The notes below the pieces were generated by a model, which was not told where the DNA came from, ran no database searches, and saw only the letters and a list, made by a program, of their open reading frames with translations. Both the position numbers and the translations under genes were made by a program. Below, one piece after another: positions 35,187-43,314 of a DNA stretch of 64,000 nucleotides. The stretch is from Clostridia bacterium (GTDB lineage: Bacteria > Bacillota > Clostridia > Christensenellales > Borkfalkiaceae), in contig JAFSLQ010000050.1 of assembly GCA_017448355.1 (NCBI GenBank), forward strand, positions 33,161 through 97,160, written 5' to 3'. How positions within the stretch are numbered: position 1 is the first letter of the stretch; each line of letters starts with the position of its first letter.

Positions 35187-37022
35187 TTATAATCTGCTGA
35201 TATAATTATCTAAGTTGGAAATAAACCATTTTAACTGCAACTTTTGTATTTTATCAATCGTTGTACTTTGGTTTAATAACATTTCTATCCTTTGTTTTAA
35301 ATCAATTAAAGATTCCTTATCATCAGCAAAAAAATCACCTATATTGGAAAAAGAATAAACCGTATTAAAAATTGATCTAACTTCATAAATCTGCTTTGCC
35401 GAACAATTTTCAAGCATATTTACAAGGTTATAATTGTTAAGTTCTTTAGCAAATACTCTTTCATTTACAAATCTATCTTTATTTTTTTGAATAAAACTTT
35501 TAAATTCTGGCAACGTGTCTACTTTGTAGTCAAAATTAAAAGTTGTTTTATTTTTATGAGATATATTTGTCATTTCTTGTATAAAGGAATTAAACTCATC
35601 TATTTGTTCTTGTGTCTCAAGTTGGATACCATAATTGTATCCTAAATCTTCATTTATATCAGATTTTTTTAATGATAGATTATCAATCATTATTTTCTTA
35701 CATTCCTGATATAAATCATTACAATCAAGCGCATACCTAATTGCAACTAAATAATTTGCAAGCGTTTTATAGTCTGAAAATTGTATATCATTATTTTGTA
35801 ACTTTATTTTTATATTGTTTAACGCCGATATTACTTCGCTTTCCTTTTTATAATAAAAATTGAAAATTGTTTTTAATTGTACATCTACATTTAATTTCTT
35901 TTTTTCTTCATCTTTCTGAATAATATATAAACTATTTGCTTGTTTTAATTTGTTTTCATCAAAAAATTGTTTACATATATAATCATAGCAAAATTTAGGT
36001 AAAGGATAAGTAAACGTTCCCAAAAAATTTGAAAATTCGCCTTCTTGTTCTTCCCACTTGATATTATCATTTTTACTTTTTCTAAAGGAAAAAATAACTA
36101 TTGACAAGAACAAATACTTTAAGAAATTAACATCATATTCGTTATTTACATATCTAAATATTTCTGCAGTTTTTTGACAAGCATAAATAAAGGCTCTTAA
36201 ATTATGTGATGATATACCTTTTAGGTTCATCACATTTGTTTCTATTTCATTTGTTATCCATGATTCCCCATTGCTATCTTTTTCTTCTAAAAACTTATTG
36301 AAATACTTATTGTCAAAAGATTCCATTATTTTTTGTAAGGCTTGTTTCGTTTGACAATAAAATGGAATGGTATCTGAGACCGTTTTTTCTTTAATCTTTA
36401 AGTATTCTTTACTTTTTTCAGTTAATGGTTTCTCTTTTTTTGCCTTTTCTGCAATAGCATCTATTGATTTATCAATCGGTGTTTCTTCTTTATGTTTTAT
36501 ATCTTCATGTTTTATAATTTCTTTTTCGTTTGCCACTAAGAGCACTTTAACTCCGTCTTGTTCACATAAATTATTCACAAAGCCCATTATTGATACAATA
36601 TCAATACTAGACCGCTCTAAATCTTCTAATACGAGCAGTTTATTACTTAAGTTAATGGAAGAATATAACTTCTGCAAATCCTTTTTATTTATAGACAAGT
36701 CTATACCAAAATGTCCAGCAATATTTTTAGCTATTGATTTGGCAATAATTTTACCTATATTGCCCTTTTCAATTTTAGCATTTAGAAATTTCGCCCTCGC
36801 TTCAATATAAATATTTTTGCTTAATTCAGATAACTCTGTTAAACCATATAATGAAACCACCACGCAATCAATGTCGTTATAATCAATCAAAAATGGTGAC
36901 AGTTCATTCTTAACATAATAACTTTTTCCTGCGCCCCACTCTGCCGTAAGCATAATTGCACGGTTTGTTTTATCATCTATAACATAATTTTTAATATAAT
37001 CATTTAACTCTTTTGTATTCAT
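35187..37022 (-). CDS. KAP-family P-loop NTPase
   Basis: A 611-residue STAND-like NTPase of the KAP family. Walker A is EWGAGKSY (about 28-35) and Walker B is LLVLEDLERS (about 134-143), followed by a sensor-like VLLVANEKEI. The remaining ~450 residues are helical and charged. No transmembrane pair is obvious within the NTPase domain, unlike many KAP proteins. KAP NTPases include the phage-exclusion protein PifA. The 518-aa partner gene follows 11 bp later. No strong ribosome binding site precedes the ATG. Confidence 0.82.
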   Translation of the reverse strand: MNTKELNDYIKNYVIDDKTNRAIMLTAEWGAGKSYYVKNELSPFLIDYNDIDCVVVSLYGLTELSELSKNIYIEARAKFLNAKIEKGNIGKIIAKSIAKNIAGHFGIDLSINKKDLQKLYSSINLSNKLLVLEDLERSSIDIVSIMGFVNNLCEQDGVKVLLVANEKEIIKHEDIKHKEETPIDKSIDAIAEKAKKEKPLTEKSKEYLKIKEKTVSDTIPFYCQTKQALQKIMESFDNKYFNKFLEEKDSNGESWITNEIETNVMNLKGISSHNLRAFIYACQKTAEIFRYVNNEYDVNFLKYLFLSIVIFSFRKSKNDNIKWEEQEGEFSNFLGTFTYPLPKFCYDYICKQFFDENKLKQANSLYIIQKDEEKKKLNVDVQLKTIFNFYYKKESEVISALNNIKIKLQNNDIQFSDYKTLANYLVAIRYALDCNDLYQECKKIMIDNLSLKKSDINEDLGYNYGIQLETQEQIDEFNSFIQEMTNISHKNKTTFNFDYKVDTLPEFKSFIQKNKDRFVNERVFAKELNNYNLVNMLENCSAKQIYEVRSIFNTVYSFSNIGDFFADDKESLIDLKQRIEMLLNQSTTIDKIQKLQLKWFISNLDNYISRL

Positions 37023-37122
37023 ATGATCTTATCTGTAATAATTTTTACTTGTTTTCGACTTAATTTTATGCGAACTTATACAATCTAAAACTTTATATTG
37101 ACTTTACAAATGCATTGCCTTA

Positions 37123-37515
37123 TCAAAATTTTATTGTTTTCGGCGGTTCGGTGAATGATGAAAGCGTGGCGGTGGCGTTTTTGAAATAGAACACTTCCGT
37201 GTTGCCATCGTCTTCGTTATACATAGAGCGCAGTTCGGGATAATTATCCAGCATATGCTTTTTCGCTTCTCGTCTATCGTCGGAAACGAGTTTGCCCGAA
37301 AGCCTTAACCACTTACCATCCATAAACGCACAAATCTCGACATTCGGGTTAACGTGAATCTGCTTGCTCGTCGGCTTAACTTTGCCCGTTTGGATATAGA
37401 GTTTGTCTTCAAAAATATCTACCGTACCGAATGGCCTGACTTTCGGTTTATCGCCGTCAACCGTCGCCAAATAATAAGTTCCGCATTTTTTCAAAAAATC
37501 ATATACTTCTTGCAT
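37123..37515 (-). CDS. Pyridoxamine 5'-phosphate oxidase-like flavin-binding protein
   Basis: A 130-residue split-barrel protein of the PNPOx-like superfamily (YDFLKKCGTYYLATVDGDKP, RPFGTVDIFEDKLYI, KPTSKQIHVNPNVEICAF). Members bind FMN, F420 or heme; the substrate is unknown. The ATG at 37515 is chosen because AAGGAG lies just before it. The gene starts 1 bp after the XRE regulator's stop, so they form a two-gene operon. Codon use is GC-richer than in the island. Confidence 0.88.
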   Translation of the reverse strand: MQEVYDFLKKCGTYYLATVDGDKPKVRPFGTVDIFEDKLYIQTGKVKPTSKQIHVNPNVEICAFMDGKWLRLSGKLVSDDRREAKKHMLDNYPELRSMYNEDDGNTEVFYFKNATATLSSFTEPPKTIKF

Positions 37516-37516
37516 C

Positions 37517-37723
37517 CTAGTTCTCCTTAGTGACATCAATTATATCTTCAAACCCGCAGTCCAACACTTTACATATCCTTAGCATTACATCCATAGAAAC
37601 AGTTTCATTTTTACCAAGTTTTGCTAAAGTGGTAGAAGACATCTCCGCCGCCTTTTGCAACTGAGTTCTTGTCATGCCTTTGTCGATTAAAAGTTTCCAT
37701 AATTTATTATAACTTATAGCCAT
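37517..37723 (-). CDS. XRE-family regulator, paralogue of the restriction regulator
   Basis: A 68-residue helix-turn-helix protein (YNKLWKLLIDKGMTRTQLQK, then STTLAKLGKNETVSMDVMLR). It is similar over its full length to the regulator at 33290-33502, so the two flank the KAP module as diverged copies. AAAGAGGTG precedes the ATG. It is coupled to the PNPOx-like gene, which it may regulate. Confidence 0.88.
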   Translation of the reverse strand: MAISYNKLWKLLIDKGMTRTQLQKAAEMSSTTLAKLGKNETVSMDVMLRICKVLDCGFEDIIDVTKEN

Positions 37724-37840
37724 ATTTACACCTCTTTCAGGTTATTATATTAAGTTTATCACATTTTATCTTAAAACACAAGTATATTATGTGATTTGAT
37801 AAAGAACAACTTTAAGGAAATAAAGGTGCTTTCCACATAA

Positions 37841-37875
37841 ATAAAATCGGTAGCTTATCCAAATAAACTACCGAA
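37841..37875 (-). terminator. Terminator after the small XRE regulator
   Basis: On the minus strand TTCGGTAG and CTACCGAT pair around a loop of about 14 nt, followed by TTTATTT. It lies about 35 bp after the 80-aa regulator gene. Confidence 0.6.
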
Positions 37876-37910
37876 TTAAACAATTTTTTACAAAAAAAAC
37901 TCTCTTACTG

Positions 37911-38153
37911 TTATTCAAATTCAACTTCATGTGACAAGAAAATATCATCGTTTAAAAATTCGATTATAGTCATATCAAACCCACGAGCCAACATATATAT
38001 TGTACTCAATGTTACTGTTTTGTTTCTGCCATTTAGTATACATGCCATGCTTCCATGTAATATACCCGATTTTTGCTCTAACCTATACTGTGTCATATCT
38101 TTTTCAATAAGTAATTCTCTTATCCTTTTAGCAGCCGCTTCGCTAACATTCAT
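37911..38153 (-). CDS. XRE-family transcriptional repressor (80 aa)
   Basis: An 80-residue Cro/C1-type helix-turn-helix protein (AKRIRELLIEKDMTQYRLEQKS, with GSMACILNGRNKTVTLSTI as recognition region). It is distinct from the other two XRE proteins. It is transcribed away from the SLOG-like gene, and the shared 147-bp intergenic region contains two TATGTAG-N6-CTAC-type palindromes. This suggests it represses both itself and the divergent gene. Confidence 0.88.
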   Translation of the reverse strand: MNVSEAAAKRIRELLIEKDMTQYRLEQKSGILHGSMACILNGRNKTVTLSTIYMLARGFDMTIIEFLNDDIFLSHEVEFE

Positions 38154-38165
38154 ATCTTCACCTCT

Positions 38166-38290
38166 TATGTAGATTTAACTACATAATCAGTTTATCAATA
38201 TAATGTGCAAAATATGGGTAGGTATACCTTCATATTTGTTTGCTTGTTAGTTATTAATAGATTATAATGTTATGTAGGTATAACTACTTA
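38166..38290. promoter_or_regulatory. Divergent promoter region with paired operators
   Basis: Site 1, TATGTAG-N6-CTACATA (38166-38185), is a perfect inverted repeat next to the 80-aa repressor start. Site 2, TATGTAG-N6-CTACTTA (38271-38290), has the same spacing and one mismatched base, and lies just after a plus-strand promoter TTGCTT (38240-38245)-N17-TATAAT (38263-38268). A repressor bound there would block the start of the SLOG-like transcript. A GGTATACC palindrome lies between (38221). Confidence 0.72.
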
Positions 38291-38300
38291 TAGGTGTATT

Positions 38301-38744
38301 ATGATTATAACTTTTTGTGGACATGGAAATATAAATATCGACCAAAGCGTCGCCGACGAAATTAAAGAGTTCCTTATTGAAAAAATTAAGCAATACCCTA
38401 ATGCGAAATTTTACCTTGGCGGGTATGGTGATTTTGATAGTCTTGCTTTTTCCATATTGAGAAAACTTAAAAAAGACTTTCCGAATATTGAATTGATTTT
38501 TATTTCTCCGTATCTAGATTCGTCTTACAGTAAATTGCAAATAGCAAATGAAATATATGATTGCACGCTTTATCCCCCACTAGAAACTGTGCCGAAAAAA
38601 TATGCAATATTAAAACGAAACGAGTGGATGGTTGAAAACTGCGACCTGTTAGTGGCTTACGTAAAGTATTCCTGGGGTGGTGCTAGGAAAACTTTAGATT
38701 ATGCGATTCGTAAAAAGAAACCGTATATAAACTTTGCTGAATAA
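38301..38744 (+). CDS. SLOG-superfamily (DUF1273/YpsA-like) protein
   Basis: A 147-residue Rossmann-like protein (MIITFCGHG at the start, LGGYGDFDSLAFSILRKL in the middle, LLVAYVKYSWGGARKTLDYA near the C-terminus). The GGYGDFD and GGARKT glycine-rich stretches correspond to the nucleotide-ligand-binding positions of SLOG proteins. SLOG domains bind nucleotide-derived ligands and occur in several conflict systems. It is the only plus-strand gene in this part of the window and is controlled by a divergent repressor. Confidence 0.78.
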   Translation: MIITFCGHGNINIDQSVADEIKEFLIEKIKQYPNAKFYLGGYGDFDSLAFSILRKLKKDFPNIELIFISPYLDSSYSKLQIANEIYDCTLYPPLETVPKKYAILKRNEWMVENCDLLVAYVKYSWGGARKTLDYAIRKKKPYINFAE

Positions 38745-38776
38745 GAAAAACGGCTGAGATAATCTCAACCGCGTTC
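38745..38776. terminator. Shared hairpin between convergent genes
   Basis: ACGGCTGAGAT and ATCTCAACCG pair imperfectly in the 32-bp gap between the SLOG-like and MATE genes, flanked by A- and T-rich sequence. It may end both transcripts. Confidence 0.45.
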
Positions 38777-40099
38777 TTATTCGTCTAAATTTAGTATGTT
38801 TATTTTTCTTTTCTTAAGCAAATATATGTAAACGCCAAGCGATACAATACCGTCAAAAGCATTGCCGATGCCGAACATCAAGGCTATACCTATAAGCGAA
38901 GGCGTCCACACACCTGTTACGTATAGTATAAAGCAAATTCCGTAATAGACCGTATTCGTTACTATTGACTCAAACAGCATATAACTTGTTTTACCTATAC
39001 CGTAGAAAATTGCGTCGAATACGTTTTGAAAAGCAAATATCACGTAAAACCCGAGTAAAACCATAACCAGTTCAAAGAGTTTATCTACGTCGTTAAATTG
39101 TAAAACATTTGCCATAAACGGCTTCCATAACGGAATCGTTATACACCATAATAAACACACTATTGCCGTAATTCCGAAATATCCAAGCGACTTGTTCTGT
39201 ATTGCTTTCTCATCTTCGGCACAATCCTTTTTAATGAGTTCGCCGAGTTGTAATATGGGCAGTAATAACCAACCCCAGATAAAGTTGTTTGCAACCCAGT
39301 ACGTTCCCTGTTCGCCTACAACGTTGACCATACGGCAAATCATAAGCATATAGGCAATATTCCGAACGAAAGACTCTAACCCCGATATTCCGCCTATTTT
39401 AGCAAACTCTTTCATCCACGAGAAATCGAGTTTGCTTTTTGCAAATATTTTAATGTTTTCTTTATTTACTAAAATCAAAGAAATAACAAACAACACTACG
39501 TTTACGATAATGTTTGTTGTCCCTATTCCGTCCACGCCGAGTTTTGCCGACACGCTTAAATTTGAAACTAAAAACGTATCAAGTACAACGCACATAACAA
39601 GTTTTAACGCGGTTAAACAGTATAAGTGCTTTTGTTTGCCTATTTGCACCAAAACAACGAGTAAAAAACTTGAAAGTATGCCAACTAAACTTGCAACCGT
39701 TTCAATTCTTATGTAAGTTGCCGACTGCCCGATAATATCAGGACTTGTCGCCATTAAAGACAATAACGGTTCGGCAAAAATAAAGATTATGAGCGACAAA
39801 ACAAAGTAGATCGCAAATGAAACTATCAAACCCGTTTTTACTCTATTTGTCAATTTTGCTTTATCGCTTATCACTTTACCCATAAAGAAGTAAAGCGGTA
39901 AAATAATGCCTTCCTGTATTATTTCGTAAAACAAATTTACCCACGATAACTGTCCTGCTATCGAAAACGAATATTCGCTCGGGAAACTACCCAAAAAGAA
40001 AACTCTGACCGTTGTATAAATCGTCGGGACAAGTCCTAAAACGATAAGGGCGAAGAATAATTTATAATCGATTTTCTTTAACGATTTTATAAGTTTCAT
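38777..40099 (-). CDS. MATE-family multidrug/oligosaccharide-lipid flippase-type transporter
   Basis: A 440-residue polytopic protein with about twelve hydrophobic segments. It has the MATE-type arrangement, including FLGSFPSEYSFSIAGQLSW in the first loop region, GVDGIGTTNIIVNVV mid-protein and a second half that starts around residue 230. It probably exports a drug or toxic compound using an ion gradient. It is third in an operon with two small unassigned genes; the gap to the preceding gene is 6 bp. Codon use is closer to the core genome than to the defence island. Confidence 0.85.
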   Translation of the reverse strand: MKLIKSLKKIDYKLFFALIVLGLVPTIYTTVRVFFLGSFPSEYSFSIAGQLSWVNLFYEIIQEGIILPLYFFMGKVISDKAKLTNRVKTGLIVSFAIYFVLSLIIFIFAEPLLSLMATSPDIIGQSATYIRIETVASLVGILSSFLLVVLVQIGKQKHLYCLTALKLVMCVVLDTFLVSNLSVSAKLGVDGIGTTNIIVNVVLFVISLILVNKENIKIFAKSKLDFSWMKEFAKIGGISGLESFVRNIAYMLMICRMVNVVGEQGTYWVANNFIWGWLLLPILQLGELIKKDCAEDEKAIQNKSLGYFGITAIVCLLWCITIPLWKPFMANVLQFNDVDKLFELVMVLLGFYVIFAFQNVFDAIFYGIGKTSYMLFESIVTNTVYYGICFILYVTGVWTPSLIGIALMFGIGNAFDGIVSLGVYIYLLKKRKINILNLDE

Positions 40100-40105
40100 A
40101 TTTTA

Positions 40106-40573
40106 CTATTTTATATCCCTATATTTTTCGTTAATTGTTATATAACTACCTTGACCTTCGCTTTTATGTATTGTTGCAATTCCAGCTTTTTCCAATACAC
40201 CTGAAAAATATGTCGAGCGACTTAAAACGGTTTCTCCATATTGTTGCCCCAAGCAAACAAGTGGCACTAACCCATCTATCTGGTTTTCATTTAACTTGTC
40301 TCCAAGCCTTTCCCCACTCCTTGCTAAAACATCTCCCCTGTAAATCTTTCCACCATTATTATTTGCTTGTTTCACAATAATACAAAACTCTTCCCACTTT
40401 AAAACGTTTATTTGGGGCAATTTGTTTGTTTTAACGCCGTCACCATCTTCAGAAAGCCAAATATATGTCGGAACTTTTAATTGTTTTAAACTACTTATCT
40501 CTATTTTTTCATCACCATTTGGGAACAACTGCACTATAGCATTTTTTATAATATCATTTTGACTGTTTATCAT
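40106..40573 (-). CDS. Hypothetical protein (155 aa)
   Basis: A 155-residue soluble protein of unknown family. Its N-terminal part has an LFPNGDEKIEISSLKQL stretch that recalls the FRNGEKKVELTYKEIE stretch of the neighbouring 124-aa protein, so the two may share a domain. The C-terminal half has a winged-helix-like pattern (TYFSGVLEKAGIATIHKSEGQGSYITI). AAAGGAG precedes the ATG. It may be a regulator of the MATE transporter, but that is only inferred from position. Confidence 0.7.
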   Translation of the reverse strand: MINSQNDIIKNAIVQLFPNGDEKIEISSLKQLKVPTYIWLSEDGDGVKTNKLPQINVLKWEEFCIIVKQANNNGGKIYRGDVLARSGERLGDKLNENQIDGLVPLVCLGQQYGETVLSRSTYFSGVLEKAGIATIHKSEGQGSYITINEKYRDIK

Positions 40574-40585
40574 TTTATTACTCCT

Positions 40586-40960
40586 TTAATATATATTTTT
40601 TTCAAAAATGACTTTCTTTTCGGCTATATTCGTCCTCGCTCTATAATCAACTTTAAGCCAAGCGGAAGAATATGAGTGCGTCTCTGTGTTCGCCCAAAAA
40701 GATTGCGGATAATTATAAGCGGTTGACGGTAAGGTAAAACCAAGTATATTTTCAATTTCTTTATATGTTAACTCTACTTTTTTTTCACCATTCCTAAAAA
40801 GATACTCCGCTAATGGCTTATACTTGTTTCCTATCTCTCTATTCGGGAAAACCCTTTCCACCACAGAGTCGCCGCTTATTTGACTTTCTAAAAACTCTAC
40901 TTTTCTTTCTAGAACTTGTATTCTATTCATAAGTTCTAAAACAATATTGTTTAATTCCAT
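40586..40960 (-). CDS. Small coiled-coil protein with a DUF7662-like domain
   Basis: A 124-residue protein with an N-terminal coiled coil (about 1-28, NRIQVLERKVEFLESQI). The domain that follows reads YKPLAEYLFRNGEKKVELTYKEIENILG, split by short loops, then LPSTAYNYPQSFWAN and a terminal strand ending in KVIFEKN. This pattern (EIE, LP-SA, W-N) resembles a small domain, DUF7662, seen in defence-associated and regulatory proteins. Function is unknown. It is first in the operon, with a perfect -35 promoter upstream and GGAGAAGG before the ATG. Confidence 0.65.
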   Translation of the reverse strand: MELNNIVLELMNRIQVLERKVEFLESQISGDSVVERVFPNREIGNKYKPLAEYLFRNGEKKVELTYKEIENILGFTLPSTAYNYPQSFWANTETHSYSSAWLKVDYRARTNIAEKKVIFEKNIY

Positions 40961-40989
40961 GACCTTCTCCTTACTTTTTTATTGACCTA

Positions 40990-41018
40990 ATAATAACACA
41001 ACGAAAACACCCTGTCAA
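40990..41018 (-). promoter_or_regulatory. SigmaA promoter of the MATE operon
   Basis: On the minus strand TTGACA (41018-41013), a 17-bp spacer and TATTAT (40995-40990), about 30 bp before the first gene of the operon. Confidence 0.8.
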
Positions 41019-41113
41019 GTATTTTTTACAAGAAATTACAATTTTTTAATATTTTTTACATTGTATTTATTTTTACAAAAAAACAAGTGTCACCTTTTTT
41101 GTTGTAAAAATAT

Positions 41114-41170
41114 AGGTTCAAATCCCACCCCAGCCTAGTTTTTGTCTAACTGGATTAAAGTGTGTTAGAA
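41114..41170 (+). repeat. 57-bp direct repeat, left copy (att-like, tRNA 3'-end-like)
   Basis: It begins AGGTTCAAATCCCACC, which looks like the T-loop and 3' T-stem of a tRNA, then continues CAGCCTAG and an inverted repeat TCTAAC...GTTAGA. It matches the copy at 42279-42335 at 55 of 57 positions. The sequence upstream cannot complete a tRNA, so this is not a tRNA gene. Confidence 0.85.
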
Positions 41171-41182
41171 GTGATTTTTTAA

Positions 41183-41213
41183 AATTAAAAAAGACCTGTG
41201 AAAACCACAGGTC
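41183..41213 (-). terminator. Terminator of the TIR gene
   Basis: On the minus strand GACCTGTG, a 5-nt loop and CACAGGTC are followed by TTTTTTAATTTT. It is a textbook intrinsic terminator lying inside the repeat-bounded interval. In the 375-bp gap 40961-41335 I otherwise see only the MATE operon promoter and the left repeat. Confidence 0.85.
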
Positions 41214-41335
41214 ATCAAAAATGCGATTTCTTTTTTTAAACAATTAAAACAACTTTTTGCCCACATACTTTATATCCATGTGTATCTATATACCCAGTTC
41301 GCTAGTTGTCTGATTGTATTAAACTACATTTAAAT

Positions 41336-42166
41336 TTATTCTCCATCTGAAGAATTTATGCGACGACGACGAACAGGAAGTCTCCTTCCAATTAGGTGTC
41401 GAAACCTGTCATTCCAAGTAGGAATCCTGTAAGTTAATCTGTCTGCTAAAATACTATACTCTTCCATCAACTGTTCTGGATTTTCGCTTCTAGACAACGA
41501 CATTCTCATATAATCATATATAGTGTCCATAATTTCGTCAATCCTTCTTTGCGCTTCTTCAAATGTAATATAATTATTCCTTCTTGAATCATTTAATAAA
41601 ACGTTTTGATTTCGTACTAATTGCAGTATTTCGTCGATAGAGTCTCTTATCTCATCTTTCTTAGTCAACTTTTCTTTACTACTTTTAGCCAGTTCTGATT
41701 TTGTGTTTTCAATCATATCTTGAAATTGCGGCCAAAAAGCATTAAATGTCGTTTCTAATTTTTTTTCTTCAAGCGGTCTATCTTGTGCATTATTAATAGA
41801 TTTAAGTAACTTTAATATGTCGTCACGATCTAGTTTAGTTGCTTGAAAAGAGTTTAATGGCCCTTTTATTTCTGCAAAATTTATATTTATAGCAAGTGTT
41901 GCAACCTTTGAGTCCAACATTTTAGCCAATGCCCCTGCTTCAAAATGAATCCAAGGCGCATTAATGTTCTCAGAAGTTAAACAAACTATTCCAAAACTTG
42001 CGTCCTGTAATTCTGTTGACAGCCTGTCGTGCCAATGTTCTCCCTTTTCTATATCGTCTTCAGAATAAAATACTTCTGTGGATTGTAGGCACTGTTCAAT
42101 CCATTCTTTCAGAAATTTAGCATAATTTTTACTCGTTTCTCCAGACCAACTAACAAAAATTTTCAT
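41336..42166 (-). CDS. TIR-domain protein, probable NAD-consuming defence effector
   Basis: A 276-residue protein. An N-terminal TIR domain (about 1-140) begins KIFVSWSGETSKNYAKFLKE and has the FGIVCLTSENINAPWIHFEAGAL segment, cut here by short turns; Glu76 falls where TIR NADases have their catalytic glutamate. The C-terminal half (about 150-276) is helical and ends in a very basic stretch (RRLPVRRRR) that may bind nucleic acid. No cyclase or Thoeris-type partner is adjacent. The gene has its own promoter and terminator and lies between two 57-bp repeats, so it appears to be a self-contained unit. Confidence 0.87.
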   Translation of the reverse strand: MKIFVSWSGETSKNYAKFLKEWIEQCLQSTEVFYSEDDIEKGEHWHDRLSTELQDASFGIVCLTSENINAPWIHFEAGALAKMLDSKVATLAININFAEIKGPLNSFQATKLDRDDILKLLKSINNAQDRPLEEKKLETTFNAFWPQFQDMIENTKSELAKSSKEKLTKKDEIRDSIDEILQLVRNQNVLLNDSRRNNYITFEEAQRRIDEIMDTIYDYMRMSLSRSENPEQLMEEYSILADRLTYRIPTWNDRFRHLIGRRLPVRRRRINSSDGE

Positions 42167-42191
42167 CTTGTGTCACCTTCTTTTATTAAAT

Positions 42192-42221
42192 ATTATACTC
42201 TTAGACGAGAATCAAAGTCAA
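42192..42221 (-). promoter_or_regulatory. Promoter of the TIR gene
   Basis: On the minus strand TTGACT (42221-42216), an 18-bp spacer and TATAAT (42197-42192), 25 bp before the start codon. AGAAGGTG serves as ribosome binding site. Confidence 0.8.
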
Positions 42222-42278
42222 GCCAAATTTAATTTTTAACAAAACACTTGTTTATAAAATTTTCAACAAATAACTTAC

Positions 42279-42335
42279 AGGTTCAAATCCCACCACAGCC
42301 TAGTTTTTGTCTAACTGGATTAAAGTCTGTTAGAA
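42279..42335 (+). repeat. 57-bp direct repeat, right copy (att-like, tRNA 3'-end-like)
   Basis: The second copy of the repeat at 41114-41170, in the same orientation and with two differences (A for C, C for G). The TIR gene, its promoter and its terminator are the only features between the copies. Confidence 0.85.
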
Positions 42336-42418
42336 AGTACTTTTTGGTTTTTTTAAAAAACTCTTAAAAACTAAAAGTGTCAAAAAACGCGTATTTTTAC
42401 CCCAAAACAATAGAAAAT

Positions 42419-42446
42419 GGACGAAAAACCAAAAGACTTTTCGTCC
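42419..42446 (-). terminator. Hairpin downstream of the metallophosphoesterase gene
   Basis: GGACGAAAA and TTTTCGTCC form a 9-bp stem around a 10-nt loop. It probably ends the accessory operon, although the U-tract after it on the minus strand (ATTTTC) is short. The 422-bp gap 42167-42588 also holds the TIR promoter and the right 57-bp repeat; nothing else is evident. Confidence 0.5.
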
Positions 42447-42588
42447 AACTGATTTGCGTGTATTTGACTAAATCTATTCTTTAATTATAGAAAGGGCAGC
42501 GTGTTTAACCATATCTATCCTTTATTGTGTATATCACATTTATAACAAAATCTATTTAAGCGGCTTAAATAGATTACTCATACTATCA

Positions 42589-43275
42589 TTATTTTAATTC
42601 TATTATCTCATTATATAAAACTGTTTTTCTATCTGTTAAATCGCCATCCAAATGGTAATGTCCAAAATACCAGTGTTTATATTCAACCTTTTTCTCAAAT
42701 TCTGAAAGGATCGCATTTTCGGGATATTTATCCGTCTGAAACGTTCTACCAACGAGCGGTGGATAGTATAATGCTCTTTCGTCGCAAGAGTGCGTAATAA
42801 TATAATCAACCTTAAAATTTACTTTTTGTAAATTACCCTGTGCTTCTCGCATATCTTTATCTGAAGGCACTTCTTCTTGCCACCAACTTATATTTTCCGT
42901 CCGATAAATCTTATCTATGCTTGTTGCTCCGCCAAACGTAAAGAAGGTTTTACCTTCGATTTCATAAACCTGTCCCCGCATCAGGTGAATAATATTATTT
43001 CTGATTCTATGAATTTTACCGCCGTTCCAAATTTCAATCGGAAAAGAGTTTAATAAATCAAAATTTTCGTGATTGCCGTCAACAAAAAGCACCGTAAAAG
43101 GTAAACTCTCATACGGCTTTAAATCATCTTCAAGTGTCTTCTCGCTCCAAACAGCACCGAAATCTCCTGTTATAATTACATAATCATCTTTTCCGGCAAT
43201 ATTTATCTCATTTGCAAAAAATCTTAATTTTGCAAAATCATGTTGTCCGTGCGTATCCCCTGTAACAAATATCAT
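42589..43275 (-). CDS. Metallophosphoesterase
   Basis: A 228-residue calcineurin-like phosphoesterase with the two-metal motifs in order: VTGDTHGQHD (Asp7, His9), ITGDFGAVW (Asp), VDGNHENFD (Asn-His), THSCDE (His) and FGHYHLDGD (His-x-His). Substrates of this family range from phosphoproteins to nucleotides and cannot be inferred. It is the most downstream gene of a run of accessory genes and lies 39 bp after the GNAT gene. Confidence 0.93.
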   Translation of the reverse strand: MIFVTGDTHGQHDFAKLRFFANEINIAGKDDYVIITGDFGAVWSEKTLEDDLKPYESLPFTVLFVDGNHENFDLLNSFPIEIWNGGKIHRIRNNIIHLMRGQVYEIEGKTFFTFGGATSIDKIYRTENISWWQEEVPSDKDMREAQGNLQKVNFKVDYIITHSCDERALYYPPLVGRTFQTDKYPENAILSEFEKKVEYKHWYFGHYHLDGDLTDRKTVLYNEIIELK

Positions 43276-43314
43276 TGTTTTCCCGTCCTTTTAGATAAAT
43301 ATTTTTTATCTTAG

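Noticed and set aside
41114-41145. tRNA gene suggested by GGTTCAAATCC
   Set aside because: Only the T-loop and 3' side are present. The upstream bases do not pair with CCCAC, and no anticodon or D-arm is found; the same holds for the second copy at 42279.
41290-41335. Third, degenerate copy of the att-like repeat (GCTAGTTGTCTGATTG...)
   Set aside because: The resemblance to CCTAGTTTTTGTCTAACTGG is partial and needs gaps; not enough to call.
41336-42166. TIR protein as part of a Thoeris or CBASS system
   Set aside because: No ThsA-like, SIR2, cyclase or SAVED gene lies next to it, and it has its own promoter and terminator.
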